Assembly (NCBI GenBank): GCA_003164825.1
Contig: PLUH01000327.1
Location: 1-5,557, forward strand
DNA: 5,557 nucleotides
Direction: 5' to 3'
Source: Hyphomicrobiales bacterium
GTDB taxonomy: Bacteria > Pseudomonadota > Alphaproteobacteria > Rhizobiales > Beijerinckiaceae
Of the stretch, positions 1 through 5,557 are shown in pieces; the stretch's first letter is position 1, and each line of letters starts with the position of its first letter. The notes beneath the pieces were generated by a model. It saw only the letters and a program-made list of their open reading frames with translations. It was not told the origin of the DNA and searched no databases. The position numbers were made by a program, and so were the translations under genes.

Positions 1-945
1 GTTGACGTCGATCGCGCCCTCGAACATTCCTGTCGTTGGGTTGAAGGCGTTGATGACGTCGCCGTCGACGAAGCTGAAGTTGCCGACCAGCAAATCGCCG
101 CCGAACGCGCCGAAACCGGCCGGCGCAATAGCCATGCCCCATGGAGAGGCGAGCGGACCACCTGTCACAAGATTCTTTATGAACGTGCCGCTTTCAGTGA
201 AAGTGGCCACCACTCCCTCGCCCGCAGTGGCCATGGTCTGCGCAGTGTGCCCCGCAGGGGCGTAAGTCACGTAGACCGTCCCGCCTATGTCCTCCACGTT
301 GAAGGGGACGAATCCAGCGGGGAGATTCGGATCGGTAAAATTACCAGTGAGGGTAGTCGGAGCGAACGAGCTGCTAAAGACATTGATAGAGCCGGTCCCC
401 TCGTCGTTTGCGGCATAGAGCAGGGTGCCAGTACTGTTGACGGCCAATCCGGTGTAGGAAGCGCCCGCCGTGGTCGCCACGACCGTCGAGGCGTTTTTTG
501 TCGCGCTATTTATGTTGGATCCATTCCATGCGGAAATCGAGCCGTTCAGATTAGCGAAAATGAAAAGGGCGGGTCCGCCGGCTATACCGAACGACGCCCC
601 CGAATTTGCGACGATGCCGGTAGGTCCGACGCCGGGAATGGCCGCGAAGTTCGTACCGGGCGCGCCGTTGAGGTTCACCGGCGCGACGCCAGTGCTACCG
701 GTCACCGAGTACAAGCTCGAGGTGCTGGTGCCCTGGTTATCGATCCAAAACGGAGAGGCTCCTGGAATAGCGGCAACACCCCACGTGTTCTTCAGATTCG
801 GGTCGGTTATGGCGGCGAGGCCGGAGATGTCCGAGACCAGGTCGGTCTGCTTGAATTGAGCCTGGGCGATCCCGCCGCTTGCGCACAGCGCGCCGAAGCC
901 GACCGCGGCCAATAGGACAGCTCGAAACGGTAATGATGTGGTCAC
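1..945 (-). CDS. TIGR03118 family secreted protein, C-terminus beyond left edge
   Basis: An open frame of 315 codons without a stop runs from GTG 945 to base 1. Residues 1-29 look like a Sec signal peptide: Arg8, a hydrophobic stretch AVLLAAVGFGALCA, then AQA before Gln30, the likely cleavage site. The mature part matches what I know of TIGR03118: FKQTDLVSDISGLAAITDPN followed by KNTWGVA and PFWIDNQG near the N-terminus, then LFIFANLNGSISAWN, YTGLAVN, LLYAAND, and near the edge SPWGMAIAP, FGGDLLVGNFS and a DG.INAF motif. The recurring short beta-strand blocks suggest a beta-propeller-like fold outside the cytoplasm. The family has no established biochemical function that I know of. Some 60-80 residues are probably missing on the left. 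GTG was chosen because AGGAG lies 8 bases upstream; no in-frame ATG is available there. It is separated from the recombinase by about 490 bases, so it is probably its own transcription unit. Confidence 0.85.
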   Translation of the reverse strand, partial: MTTSLPFRAVLLAAVGFGALCASGGIAQAQFKQTDLVSDISGLAAITDPNLKNTWGVAAIPGASPFWIDNQGTSTSSLYSVTGSTGVAPVNLNGAPGTNFAAIPGVGPTGIVANSGASFGIAGGPALFIFANLNGSISAWNGSNINSATKNASTVVATTAGASYTGLAVNSTGTLLYAANDEGTGSINVFSSSFAPTTLTGNFTDPNLPAGFVPFNVEDIGGTVYVTYAPAGHTAQTMATAGEGVVATFTESGTFIKNLVTGGPLASPWGMAIAPAGFGAFGGDLLVGNFSFVDGDVINAFNPTTGMFEGAIDVN

Positions 946-953
946 AACGAGCA

Positions 954-960
954 CTCCTCT
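954..960 (-). promoter_or_regulatory. Ribosome binding site for the TIGR03118 gene
   Basis: On the minus strand this reads AGAGGAG, with the AGGAG core ending 8 bases before GTG 945. It decides in favour of the GTG start. A second in-frame GTG three codons upstream (952-954) overlaps the site itself and is therefore a poor start. Confidence 0.65.
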
Positions 961-990
961 GCGATGTTGACACATGAGCGTCCGTCCAGC

Positions 991-1005
991 CGGCCTTTCA
1001 GGCCG
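991..1005 (-). repeat. Small GC hairpin in the leader of the TIGR03118 gene
   Basis: CGGCCT and AGGCCG form a perfect 6-bp stem around a 3-base loop, 46-60 bases upstream of the GTG start. If transcribed it would fold in the 5' leader. There is no T tract beside it, so it does not look like a terminator. It may be only a chance GC-rich hairpin. Confidence 0.35.
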
Positions 1006-1139
1006 TCCGCCGTTCAATACACAGCACTGAATTGCAGTCCGCCCTGGTTTGACGAGCCGTGAACACTAGGCGGACGGATTTATTCGCGGTTTGATCGAAA
1101 AATCCTGGAGCGGCGTAGTAACGATCCCGCGATCGATTT

Positions 1140-1160
1140 GGGGCAATATCCATTGGCCCC
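1140..1160. repeat. Imperfect palindrome, intergenic
   Basis: GGGGCAAT, a 4-base centre (ATCC), then ATTGGCCCC. The arms pair over 8 bp with one bulged G. No run of T follows on either strand, so it is not an obvious intrinsic terminator. It could be a protein-binding site or a Rho-independent hairpin of poor quality. The function is unknown. Confidence 0.4.
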
Positions 1161-1299
1161 GGACCGAGGCGAACCCCCCCGAAGGCTTGGGCGGGCATTG
1201 TCACATCCAGCAAGTAATGGCTGTCTCAAAGAAGTCGCGTTCGGGCAGGGACGCGATAAGCGCGCAAGGGCAACTCTTTTACGCATTCAGGGCTGGGGC

Positions 1300-1338
1300 C
1301 GTTCCCAAGCGTGAAAGTGCGAAGGGGTCCAGCGCCGC
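1300..1338 (+). repeat. Imperfect direct repeat, copy 1 (downstream of recombinase)
   Basis: Reads CGTTCCCAAGCGTGAAA, a 10-base segment GTGCGAAGGG, then GTCCAGCGCCGC. Apart from that extra segment it matches copy 2 at 3716-3745 at 26 of 29 aligned positions with one single-base gap. The two copies are in the same orientation and lie on either side of the DUF2924 and recombinase genes. They could be remnants of attachment sites, of a target duplication, or of a dispersed repeat. The alignment was done by eye. Confidence 0.4.
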
Positions 1339-1435
1339 GAAAGGTCAGGGGTTGGCTCGGCTCGATCCGCGACTTCTTCACGACACGTGGAGAGCGCTGA
1401 TCCCGTCCAAGGGCAGCATTTTACAACGGATCGAT

Positions 1436-3025
1436 CTACGCGCCCGCCGGCGGCTCGAGTCCAAGCGCCCGCCATTGGTCTGGCCACGCCATCGGAATAT
1501 CGACGAGACGCTTGAGACCGAAGCCACGTGGCAGGCGTCCCTCGATCGCGGCCTTGACGACGTCCGGGGCGAGGAACGCGAGCGACAGAGTCATCCTGAT
1601 CGAACGGTCGGTCTTGTGCTCCCGCAAGGCGAGCGACTCCAGAGTCTGCCGTGGGTCGGACAGAAGTTCTTCCAACCAACGATGAGCATTGCGGAGGGCA
1701 TCGAGGAGGACAGCACGCGCGTTGGCTCGCATCGGCCGGGCGCTGGTCTTCCCATTAGCGACGCCCTGAATGATCTCCCGCTTGCGATAAGGCGAGGGCG
1801 GCGTCCATGGAAACGTCAGAGTCCTGGCGCCCACGTCTGCCTCAGCGGCCTCCGACAGTTGGACTTGAATCTCAGTTCGGCTGATCGTGACGCGATCAAT
1901 CAGGTCGCGAATATCGGTCTGCGATACGGCGCGGTCGGAGGAAAGTTTGCCAATGGCCCCAGCGACGAGCGCTTCAAGAGCTGCAGCGGGAACGCGAACG
2001 ATCGATCCCGCTTTGCTCTTGTCGCCCTGCAGAGCCGCCTGCGAGACGTAGTAACGCCAGCGCTTGGGTCACTTCCGCGCCCAGGAGGGGCTCATCCGAT
2101 TGCCGCGATCGTCGAAGAGCTTTCCCGCAAACAGCGCTTCGGACGCTTGACGTGTTCTCTTCGTCATAAGGATTCCCTGACGATCGCTAAGACATTGCTG
2201 GACCTGGTCCCACAGCTCTTGTGGCACAATCGGTCTGTGCTGGCCCTCGTGCGCTAGGCCCTTGTGGGCGATCCGCCCGACATAGATCGGGTTCGACAGG
2301 ATCTTGTAGATGTGGCCCCGGCTGAGCGGACCGCCGCCGGTCGAGCGGCCCGCGCCATCGATGCGGACCGGAAGCCGAAAGCCGTCTGCGTCCAGTTGCT
2401 GTTTGAGACGCACTACGCTCCCAGCCTCGAGATAGCGCCGGAAGAGGGAGCGCACGATCTCGGCATGATCCTCGACGATATGCAACGCCCGGTCCTCGAC
2501 CCGGTAGCCCAGAGGGACTACCCCGCCCATCCACATCCCCTTCTTCTTTGAAGCGGCAATCTTGTCCCGGATCCGCTCGCCGGTGACCTCGCGTTCGAAC
2601 TGGGCGAAGGACAACAGCACGTTGAGGGTCAGGCGTCCCATGCTGGTCGTGGTGTTGAATGACTGAGTCACCGACACGAAGGAAACATCGTGCTTGTCGA
2701 ACAGTTCGACCAGTTTGGCGAAGTCGGCGAGCGAGCGGGTCAGCCGATCCACCTTATAGACGACGATCACATCGATCCGTCTGGCCTCCACATCGGCCAA
2801 AAGCCTCTGCAGCGCCGGCCGGTCCGTTGACCCACCCGAATAGCCGCCGTCGTCGAAGTGATCGCGGATCAGTCGCCAGCCCTCATGCGCCTGGCTCTTG
2901 ATGTAGGCCTCAGAGGCCTCGCGTTGGGCGTCGAGGGAGTTGAAGTCCTGTTCGAGCCCCTGGTCGGTCGAGACCCGGGTGTAGATTGCGCAGCGCAAAG
3001 CGCGTCTGGCCATGGGATCTTTCAT
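1436..3025 (-). pseudogene. Large serine recombinase, interrupted by in-frame TGA
   Basis: A site-specific DNA recombinase of the large serine (resolvase/invertase) class: it cuts and rejoins DNA through a serine-DNA link. The frame from ATG 3025 to TAG 1436 spans 529 codons, normal for the family, with a single TGA at codon 319 (2069-2071). The catalytic domain (about 1-150) is intact: YTRVS with nucleophile Ser19, a GYSGGSTDRP block with Arg69, and DRLTR with Arg94 and Arg97. The 'Recombinase' DNA-binding domain follows (about 170-290, including SNPIYVG). Then comes the beta-ribbon region LFAGKLFDDRGNRMSPS, which lacks the usual zinc-binding cysteines. After the TGA the same frame continues with RWRYYVSQAALQG and a C-terminal region ending in LAFLAP and MAWPDQWRALGL. 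The visible product would be 318 residues without its C-terminal part. The start overlaps the DUF2924 stop (ATGA), which suggests coupled translation. An alternative start is Met5. Confidence 0.93.
2069..2071 (-). other. Premature TGA in the recombinase frame
   Basis: The codons read AAG TGA CCC AAG CGC TGG, giving ARK-stop-PKRWRYYVSQ. Relatives usually read a small or basic residue here, followed by a basic stretch and R-x-RYYVS, so a single change from GGA or CGA would explain the stop. The frame is unchanged on both sides and stays open for a further 210 codons. Confidence 0.9.
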
Positions 3026-3276
3026 CGCGCGGCCTGTGCAGCCTTCGCGACGGCCGCTGCGGCCCCCACCCTCCTCTTTCGGCGTTCGCTCGCTTCATCC
3101 GCCACAACGATCTTTCCCTGCCGGAGGCCGAAGAAGCGATGACCGTTCCAGTTGGTTCCGGTGATCGCTTTGGCGATCTGGGAGAGACTGCTAAAGGTCC
3201 GGCCATTCCAGGCGAAGCCTTCCTCAAGGACCATGACCCGCTCGAGCTTGCCATTCCACTCGCGCACCAGCAGCGA

Positions 3277-3294
3277 GCCGGCCTTCAGGCCGAC
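3277..3294 (-). repeat. 7-bp hairpin just after the DUF2924 premature stop
   Basis: On the minus strand GTCGGCC, loop TGAA, GGCCGGC forms a 7-bp stem with one G-T wobble. It starts 21 bases after the premature TGA. It lies in conserved coding sequence (GVGLKAGS), so codon constraints in GC-rich DNA may be the whole explanation. It does not show the bulge and loop pattern of the bacterial selenocysteine element as I know it. Confidence 0.35.
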
Positions 3295-3315
3295 GCCGTC
3301 TCGGGTCTGAGGCGC

Positions 3316-3318
3316 TCA
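3316..3318 (-). other. Premature TGA in the DUF2924 frame
   Basis: The codons read TTC GAT CGA TGA GCG CCT. Relatives commonly have two arginines in this FDRRAP stretch, so CGA to TGA, a single C-to-T transition, is the simplest origin. Both flanks are in the same frame and match the family. Confidence 0.85.
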
Positions 3319-3543
3319 TCGATCGAAGCGAACGGCGGCGTCCTCATCCTTATTGGAGCGAAGGATCCGCTGGATCAACTTGTCGAGACCACCGAAGGCG
3401 TCGGCCTGTAAGCGATAGGCAAGCACTCTCATCAAGTGCCAGCGCGGGAGATGGGCGGGTGCCTCGCCACCCAAATGGGCGCGCCATTGGCGGCGCAACC
3501 CATTGAGATCGTGACCGTCGAGGCTCGCCATGATCGAGACCAC

Positions 3544-3768
3544 TGATGCGTCGAGCGGTAACAAAGCCTCCGGCGCTATAACATCTATACGGCGATGAGC
3601 ACCCTGCTTCTTTTCGGCCAATCAGTTGCGCGTTTTGCCGGTTGTGTCGGCGCAGAGCGACGGTCGCAGCCGAGCACAAGAATACCACCACGGAACTCGA
3701 ATGCAGACATAGAGTCGTTCCCGAGGCGCGAAAGTCCAGCGGCGCCATCTGGTTGCATCGCAGAGCAG
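3544..3768. other. Gap between ABM gene and DUF2924, with no supported gene
   Basis: About 225 bases. The DUF2924 frame stays open upstream to TTG 3621, but the residues (AEKKQGAHRRIDVIAPEALL) do not resemble the family. A 41-codon frame on the minus strand (ATG 3710 to TAG 3585, MSAFEFRGGILVLGCDRRSA at its start) has a weak GGGAA upstream and no recognisable family. A GGAGG on the minus strand at about 3565-3569 could be a ribosome binding site but is badly spaced for any in-frame start. The second copy of the direct repeat lies at 3716-3745. I see no clear promoter or terminator. Confidence 0.5.
3716..3745 (+). repeat. Imperfect direct repeat, copy 2 (upstream of DUF2924)
   Basis: Reads CGTTCCCGAGGCGCGAAA then GTCCAGCGGCGC. 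It corresponds to copy 1 at 1300-1338 without the 10-base internal segment. The distance between copies is about 2.4 kb, and the DUF2924 and recombinase genes are the only genes between them. Confidence 0.4.
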
Positions 3769-4587
3769 TCAATCCAGCTCGTTGTATAACCGCGCGTCAT
3801 AGAGCGCGCCTTCCATAGGCAAGAGCCTTTCGCGAAATGCGCGTGTGTGAGCCGCCATGAGGTGGGCGTCGCGGGACCTGGTTGTCGTCCACTCCTCGAT
3901 GACCGTGAAGTGGTTCGGGTGATCCGCCTCCGGAAGCACTTCGTAGCCGATGTTGCCATCGTCTTGGGAGGTATCGATGCTCATCGCGTCGAGCAATGAC
4001 AGGCAGTCGACCTCGTACTGCGGAAAGACGTCGACATGGGTTAGGACATAGATCGTGCCGGGTCGATCCCCACCCTTCACCGGGCGGCCATAGATGCCGC
4101 TGCTGACGCGCTCGTCGCGGGGCGCAATCTGAATCTTCTCGAGTTCGTCGCGGAAGTGCAAGGTGCTCGCGGCTTTGTCATGGCTCATGAACCCGGCTTC
4201 ATCTTTCCAGACCTCCAGGATCACGAAGCGATTCGGGCGCGTGGTTTCGTGCAATACATCCAGGCGCTGGTTACCGGCCTCCTTGCGGCTCGCGTCACGG
4301 TACCGCTCGAGCATCGTCGCGCCTGAAACAACGGCATTCGGCATGACGCTGATATAGGTAACGAGATAGAGCGGGCTGCCCTGGGCGTGGGCAGGGTCTG
4401 CAAGCGTTGCCGCCAAAATTGCCATGGCTAGGACCAGCCGAAAGATTGGGCGCAGGCGCGGTCCGAAATTTGTTAGCCGACAATCGCCGTGCGACGGCCT
4501 TATCGGGAGTGAGACCGCGTCCATAGCGGCGACAACGCGACCGGACATCTTCAGATTGCTCGATAGCGCACCCATGCTCGTGTTCAT
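3769..4587 (-). CDS. Exported protein with two tandem ABM domains
   Basis: 272 residues from ATG 4587. Residues about 45-69 are a hydrophobic segment ending in AHAQ (RLVLAMAILAATLADPAHAQ), a likely signal peptide with an unusually long N-terminal extension. Two ferredoxin-like ABM (antibiotic biosynthesis monooxygenase) domains follow, about 72-160 and 178-262. Each carries the typical strand motif: PNRFVILEVWKDEAGF with an HFRDEL helix in the first, PNHFTVIEEW with AFRERL in the second. Known ABM proteins are small enzymes such as quinol monooxygenases that act on aromatic substrates without a cofactor; others have no known reaction. Tandem domains may form in one chain the dimer that single-domain members build. 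Export would place it in the periplasm. The start was chosen for GGAG 5 bases upstream. ATG 4683 and ATG 4524 are alternatives; 4524 would give a shorter N-region but has no ribosome binding site. It is followed by a gap of over 200 bases, so it is probably not in one operon with DUF2924. Confidence 0.85.
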   Translation of the reverse strand: MNTSMGALSSNLKMSGRVVAAMDAVSLPIRPSHGDCRLTNFGPRLRPIFRLVLAMAILAATLADPAHAQGSPLYLVTYISVMPNAVVSGATMLERYRDASRKEAGNQRLDVLHETTRPNRFVILEVWKDEAGFMSHDKAASTLHFRDELEKIQIAPRDERVSSGIYGRPVKGGDRPGTIYVLTHVDVFPQYEVDCLSLLDAMSIDTSQDDGNIGYEVLPEADHPNHFTVIEEWTTTRSRDAHLMAAHTRAFRERLLPMEGALYDARLYNELD

Positions 4588-4592
4588 GTTCA

Positions 4593-4596
4593 CTCC
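4593..4596 (-). promoter_or_regulatory. Ribosome binding site favouring ATG 4587 of the ABM gene
   Basis: GGAG on the minus strand, 5 bases (TGAAC) before ATG 4587. None of the other in-frame starts (4683, 4524) has a comparable site at normal spacing. The objection is that this start leaves about 45 residues before the hydrophobic part of the signal peptide. Confidence 0.5.
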
Positions 4597-4823
4597 GGCG
4601 TGTCGCCAATCAGGGAAACGAATAGCCCTCACCAGAATGACGCCGGAGCGACCATCCCTGTGAGCTCGACCGAAAATGACCATCCTAGGAGATGGGCGGT
4701 GCTTTTCTCTCTCCGCTAACGCATGGTGGTAGAAAGCTTTCCCGCTAGCACCTAAGTCGCAATCTATTCTGATCAGCGCAAAGGCTCTAGCATACCGAGG
4801 TTGTTTTGAGCGCCTCGTTGGGT

Positions 4824-4831
4824 GGGGGGGG
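4824..4831 (+). repeat. Run of eight G
   Basis: Eight consecutive G on the plus strand, about 240 bases upstream of the ABM start. Such homopolymers are prone to slippage, and also to sequencing error. No gene start depends directly on its length. Confidence 0.6.
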
Positions 4832-4959
4832 AATATACCTTCGTTTAGGCGCCGGCTAAATCTTGGATGGGTCGTGGAAATTCTCGGAACTCGCCCGCGA
4901 ACTGAATGCTAACTTCGCATGCTCCGGTCGAATCTTCCCAATCGTGATATGCTGGCGCA

Positions 4960-4977
4960 TTTGAGACGTTTGAGGCG
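4960..4977 (+). repeat. Tandem 9-base repeat
   Basis: TTTGAGACG followed directly by TTTGAGGCG, two 9-base units with one mismatch. Too short to interpret; it could be chance or a binding site. Confidence 0.35.
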
Positions 4978-5097
4978 ACATCCCCGAATCGAGGTGAAGC
5001 GGTCACGCAAACGAGGAAGGGCGGCAATGGAATGGAGGGCGTGTGGGTGGTCCCGCCCCTGAGATCAGGTCTCCCGACACCGCTCAACTTCCCACAA

Positions 5098-5557
5098 TCA
5101 CGAAATCCCGGGGCGGGGCGCCAGCGGTTCGATAGCGGCGAGCCGTTCCGCGATAGCGTCGAGGAAGAGGCGCACACGGAGGGGCAGTCGCGGGTTTGAG
5201 GGGAACAGGGCGCAGACAGGCGTGGGCTCGCTGCGCCACCCCGGCAAGACTCGGACGAGGCGGCCCGCCCGAACATCGCCCGCAACGTCCACCCACGACT
5301 TCATGATGAGGCCGGAGCCGGCGAGCGCCCAATCATGCGCCACCTCGCCATTATTGCAGCGCAGACGGGACGCGACTTTCAGCTCGACAGCTTTTCCAGC
5401 GGGACCCACCAGTCTCCAGTGATGTTCGGCGCTGCGGTAGAGCAAGCATTCATGACTCAACAAATCTTGGGGAACGGAAGGTGTGCCGCGGCTTTCGAGA
5501 TAGTCTGGCGCGGCGACAATAATGCGATAGTTGTCGGCCAGCTTGCGCATGACAAGG
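5098..5557 (-). CDS. LysR-type transcriptional regulator, C-terminal part
   Basis: The last 152 residues of a LysR-type regulator; the DNA-binding helix-turn-helix and the start lie beyond the right edge. What is visible is the effector-binding (periplasmic-binding-protein-like) domain: LVMRKLADNYRIIVAAPDYL, the TPSVPQDLLSHECLLYR block, W-x-LVGPAGK, RCNNGEVAHDWALAGSGL, and SWVDVAGDVRAGRLVRVLPG. The order and spacing resemble the CrgA/DmlR-like subgroup, whose members sense small organic ligands and often control a divergently transcribed neighbour. That neighbour would be to the right, outside this window. The ABM gene downstream is on the same strand, 510 bases away; regulation of it is possible but not shown. 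The frame ends in TGA at 5098-5100 and is open to the edge. Confidence 0.9.
   Translation of the reverse strand, partial: LVMRKLADNYRIIVAAPDYLESRGTPSVPQDLLSHECLLYRSAEHHWRLVGPAGKAVELKVASRLRCNNGEVAHDWALAGSGLIMKSWVDVAGDVRAGRLVRVLPGWRSEPTPVCALFPSNPRLPLRVRLFLDAIAERLAAIEPLAPRPGIS

Larger units (their letters stand above)
946..1435. other. Intergenic region with no supported gene
   Basis: About 490 bases lie between the recombinase stop and the TIGR03118 start. Short open frames occur on both strands, but none has a recognisable family or a good ribosome binding site, and the long plus-strand frame starting here is antisense to the recombinase. The region holds the ribosome binding site of the TIGR03118 gene, a small GC hairpin in its presumed leader, an imperfect palindrome at 1140-1160 and one copy of a direct repeat at 1300-1338. 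I found no convincing sigma-70 promoter and no hairpin followed by a T tract that would serve as an intrinsic terminator for the recombinase transcript. Confidence 0.6.
3022..3543 (-). pseudogene. DUF2924 family protein, interrupted by in-frame TGA
   Basis: A DUF2924 protein, a family often found directly upstream of large serine recombinases in alphaproteobacteria; its function is unknown to me. From GTG 3543 the frame has 173 codons. The N-terminal half shows LDGHDLNGLRRQWRAHLGG and LPRWHLMRVLAYRLQADAF; the C-terminal half shows VREWNGKLERVMVLEEGFAW, SLSQIAKAITGT and NWNGHRFFGLR, then a basic, alanine-rich tail. A TGA at 3316-3318 separates the halves (FDR-stop-APQTRDGVGLKAGSLL); no frameshift is needed to join them. 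The start is uncertain: the frame stays open up to a TTG at 3621, and no start has a well-placed ribosome binding site. I chose GTG 3543 (ATG 3531 is an alternative) because family similarity begins there. Its stop TGA (3022-3024) overlaps the recombinase ATG, so the two form one operon. A role as accessory or directionality factor for the recombinase is only an inference from this pairing. Confidence 0.86.
4588..5097. other. Intergenic region with no supported gene
   Basis: About 510 bases between the LysR regulator and the ABM gene. A minus-strand frame (4845-5285) overlaps the end of the LysR gene and resembles no family I know. The region should hold the ABM promoter, but I could not pick out a convincing -35/-10 pair. 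It contains a run of eight G at 4824-4831 and a tandem 9-base repeat at 4960-4977. Just after the LysR stop, the GAGATCAGGTCTC stretch near 5060-5072 could form only a short stem and has no T tract. Confidence 0.55.

Noticed and set aside
247..915. Plus-strand open frame of 222 codons
   Set aside because: Antisense to the TIGR03118 gene, whose minus-strand frame shows a signal peptide and family motifs. The plus-strand product is low-complexity and unrecognisable.
1300..1338. Extracytoplasmic-function sigma factor promoter (GGAAC motif on the minus strand)
   Set aside because: GGAAC followed by 17 bases and CGTA resembles the alphaproteobacterial general stress promoter, but the -10 is imperfect and the next gene starts about 350 bases downstream.
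1091..2257. Long plus-strand open frame of 388 codons
   Set aside because: It lies antisense to the recombinase for most of its length, resembles no family and is a by-product of GC-rich codon use on the opposite strand.
3277..3318. Selenocysteine insertion at the DUF2924 TGA
   Set aside because: A hairpin follows the TGA, but it begins 21 bases downstream, its UGAA loop lacks the expected GU-containing apical motif, and homologues most likely have arginine here rather than cysteine.
1436..3621. TGA reassigned to a sense codon
   Set aside because: The ABM and LysR genes use TGA as their normal stop, DUF2924 ends at TGA in the ATGA overlap, and tryptophan is encoded by TGG throughout.
3585..3710. 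Possible 41-residue protein on the minus strand upstream of DUF2924
   Set aside because: Weak ribosome binding site, no recognisable family, and the frame is simply the end of a longer shadow frame across the ABM gene.
4845..5285. Minus-strand frame of 146 codons overlapping the LysR gene end
   Set aside because: More than a third of it is an out-of-frame shadow of the LysR gene, and the remainder matches no family and has no ribosome binding site.
1..5557. CRISPR array, tRNA, rRNA, riboswitch or insertion sequence with terminal inverted repeats
   Set aside because: No regularly spaced repeats, no cloverleaf-like or rRNA-like sequence, and no transposase or inverted terminal repeats were seen on either strand.

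Overview
The window reads as chromosomal DNA from a GC-rich proteobacterium, most likely an alphaproteobacterium of the Hyphomicrobiales (Bradyrhizobium, Rhodopseudomonas or Methylobacterium-like). That placement is inferred from codon usage and protein families; there is no rRNA or other taxonomic marker. Every gene I can support lies on the minus strand, so the genes are described here from right to left, in the direction of transcription.

5098-5557 is the C-terminal effector-binding half of a LysR-type regulator, cut by the right edge. After about 510 bases without a convincing gene comes an exported protein with two tandem ABM (antibiotic biosynthesis monooxygenase) domains (3769-4587). 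Next is a two-gene module: a DUF2924 gene (3022-3543) whose TGA stop overlaps, in an ATGA, the start of a large serine recombinase gene (1436-3025). After a further 490 bases without a gene comes a secreted TIGR03118-family protein starting at GTG 945 and running off the left edge.

The most notable observation is that both genes of the recombinase module are broken by a single in-frame TGA with no frameshift: at 3316-3318 in DUF2924 and at 2069-2071 in the recombinase. Reading through either stop restores the family sequence at once. The simplest reading is a recently decayed mobility module, although regulated readthrough or assembly error cannot be excluded from sequence alone. An imperfect direct repeat (1300-1338 and 3716-3745) encloses exactly this module and may be a relic of attachment sites or target duplication.

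The flanking genes (LysR regulator, ABM protein, TIGR03118 protein) look intact where visible and have no obvious link to the recombinase module. I do not see a clear new biological system. The DUF2924 and recombinase pair is a recurrent association whose role is, as far as I know, poorly characterised, and it is the best candidate here for follow-up.
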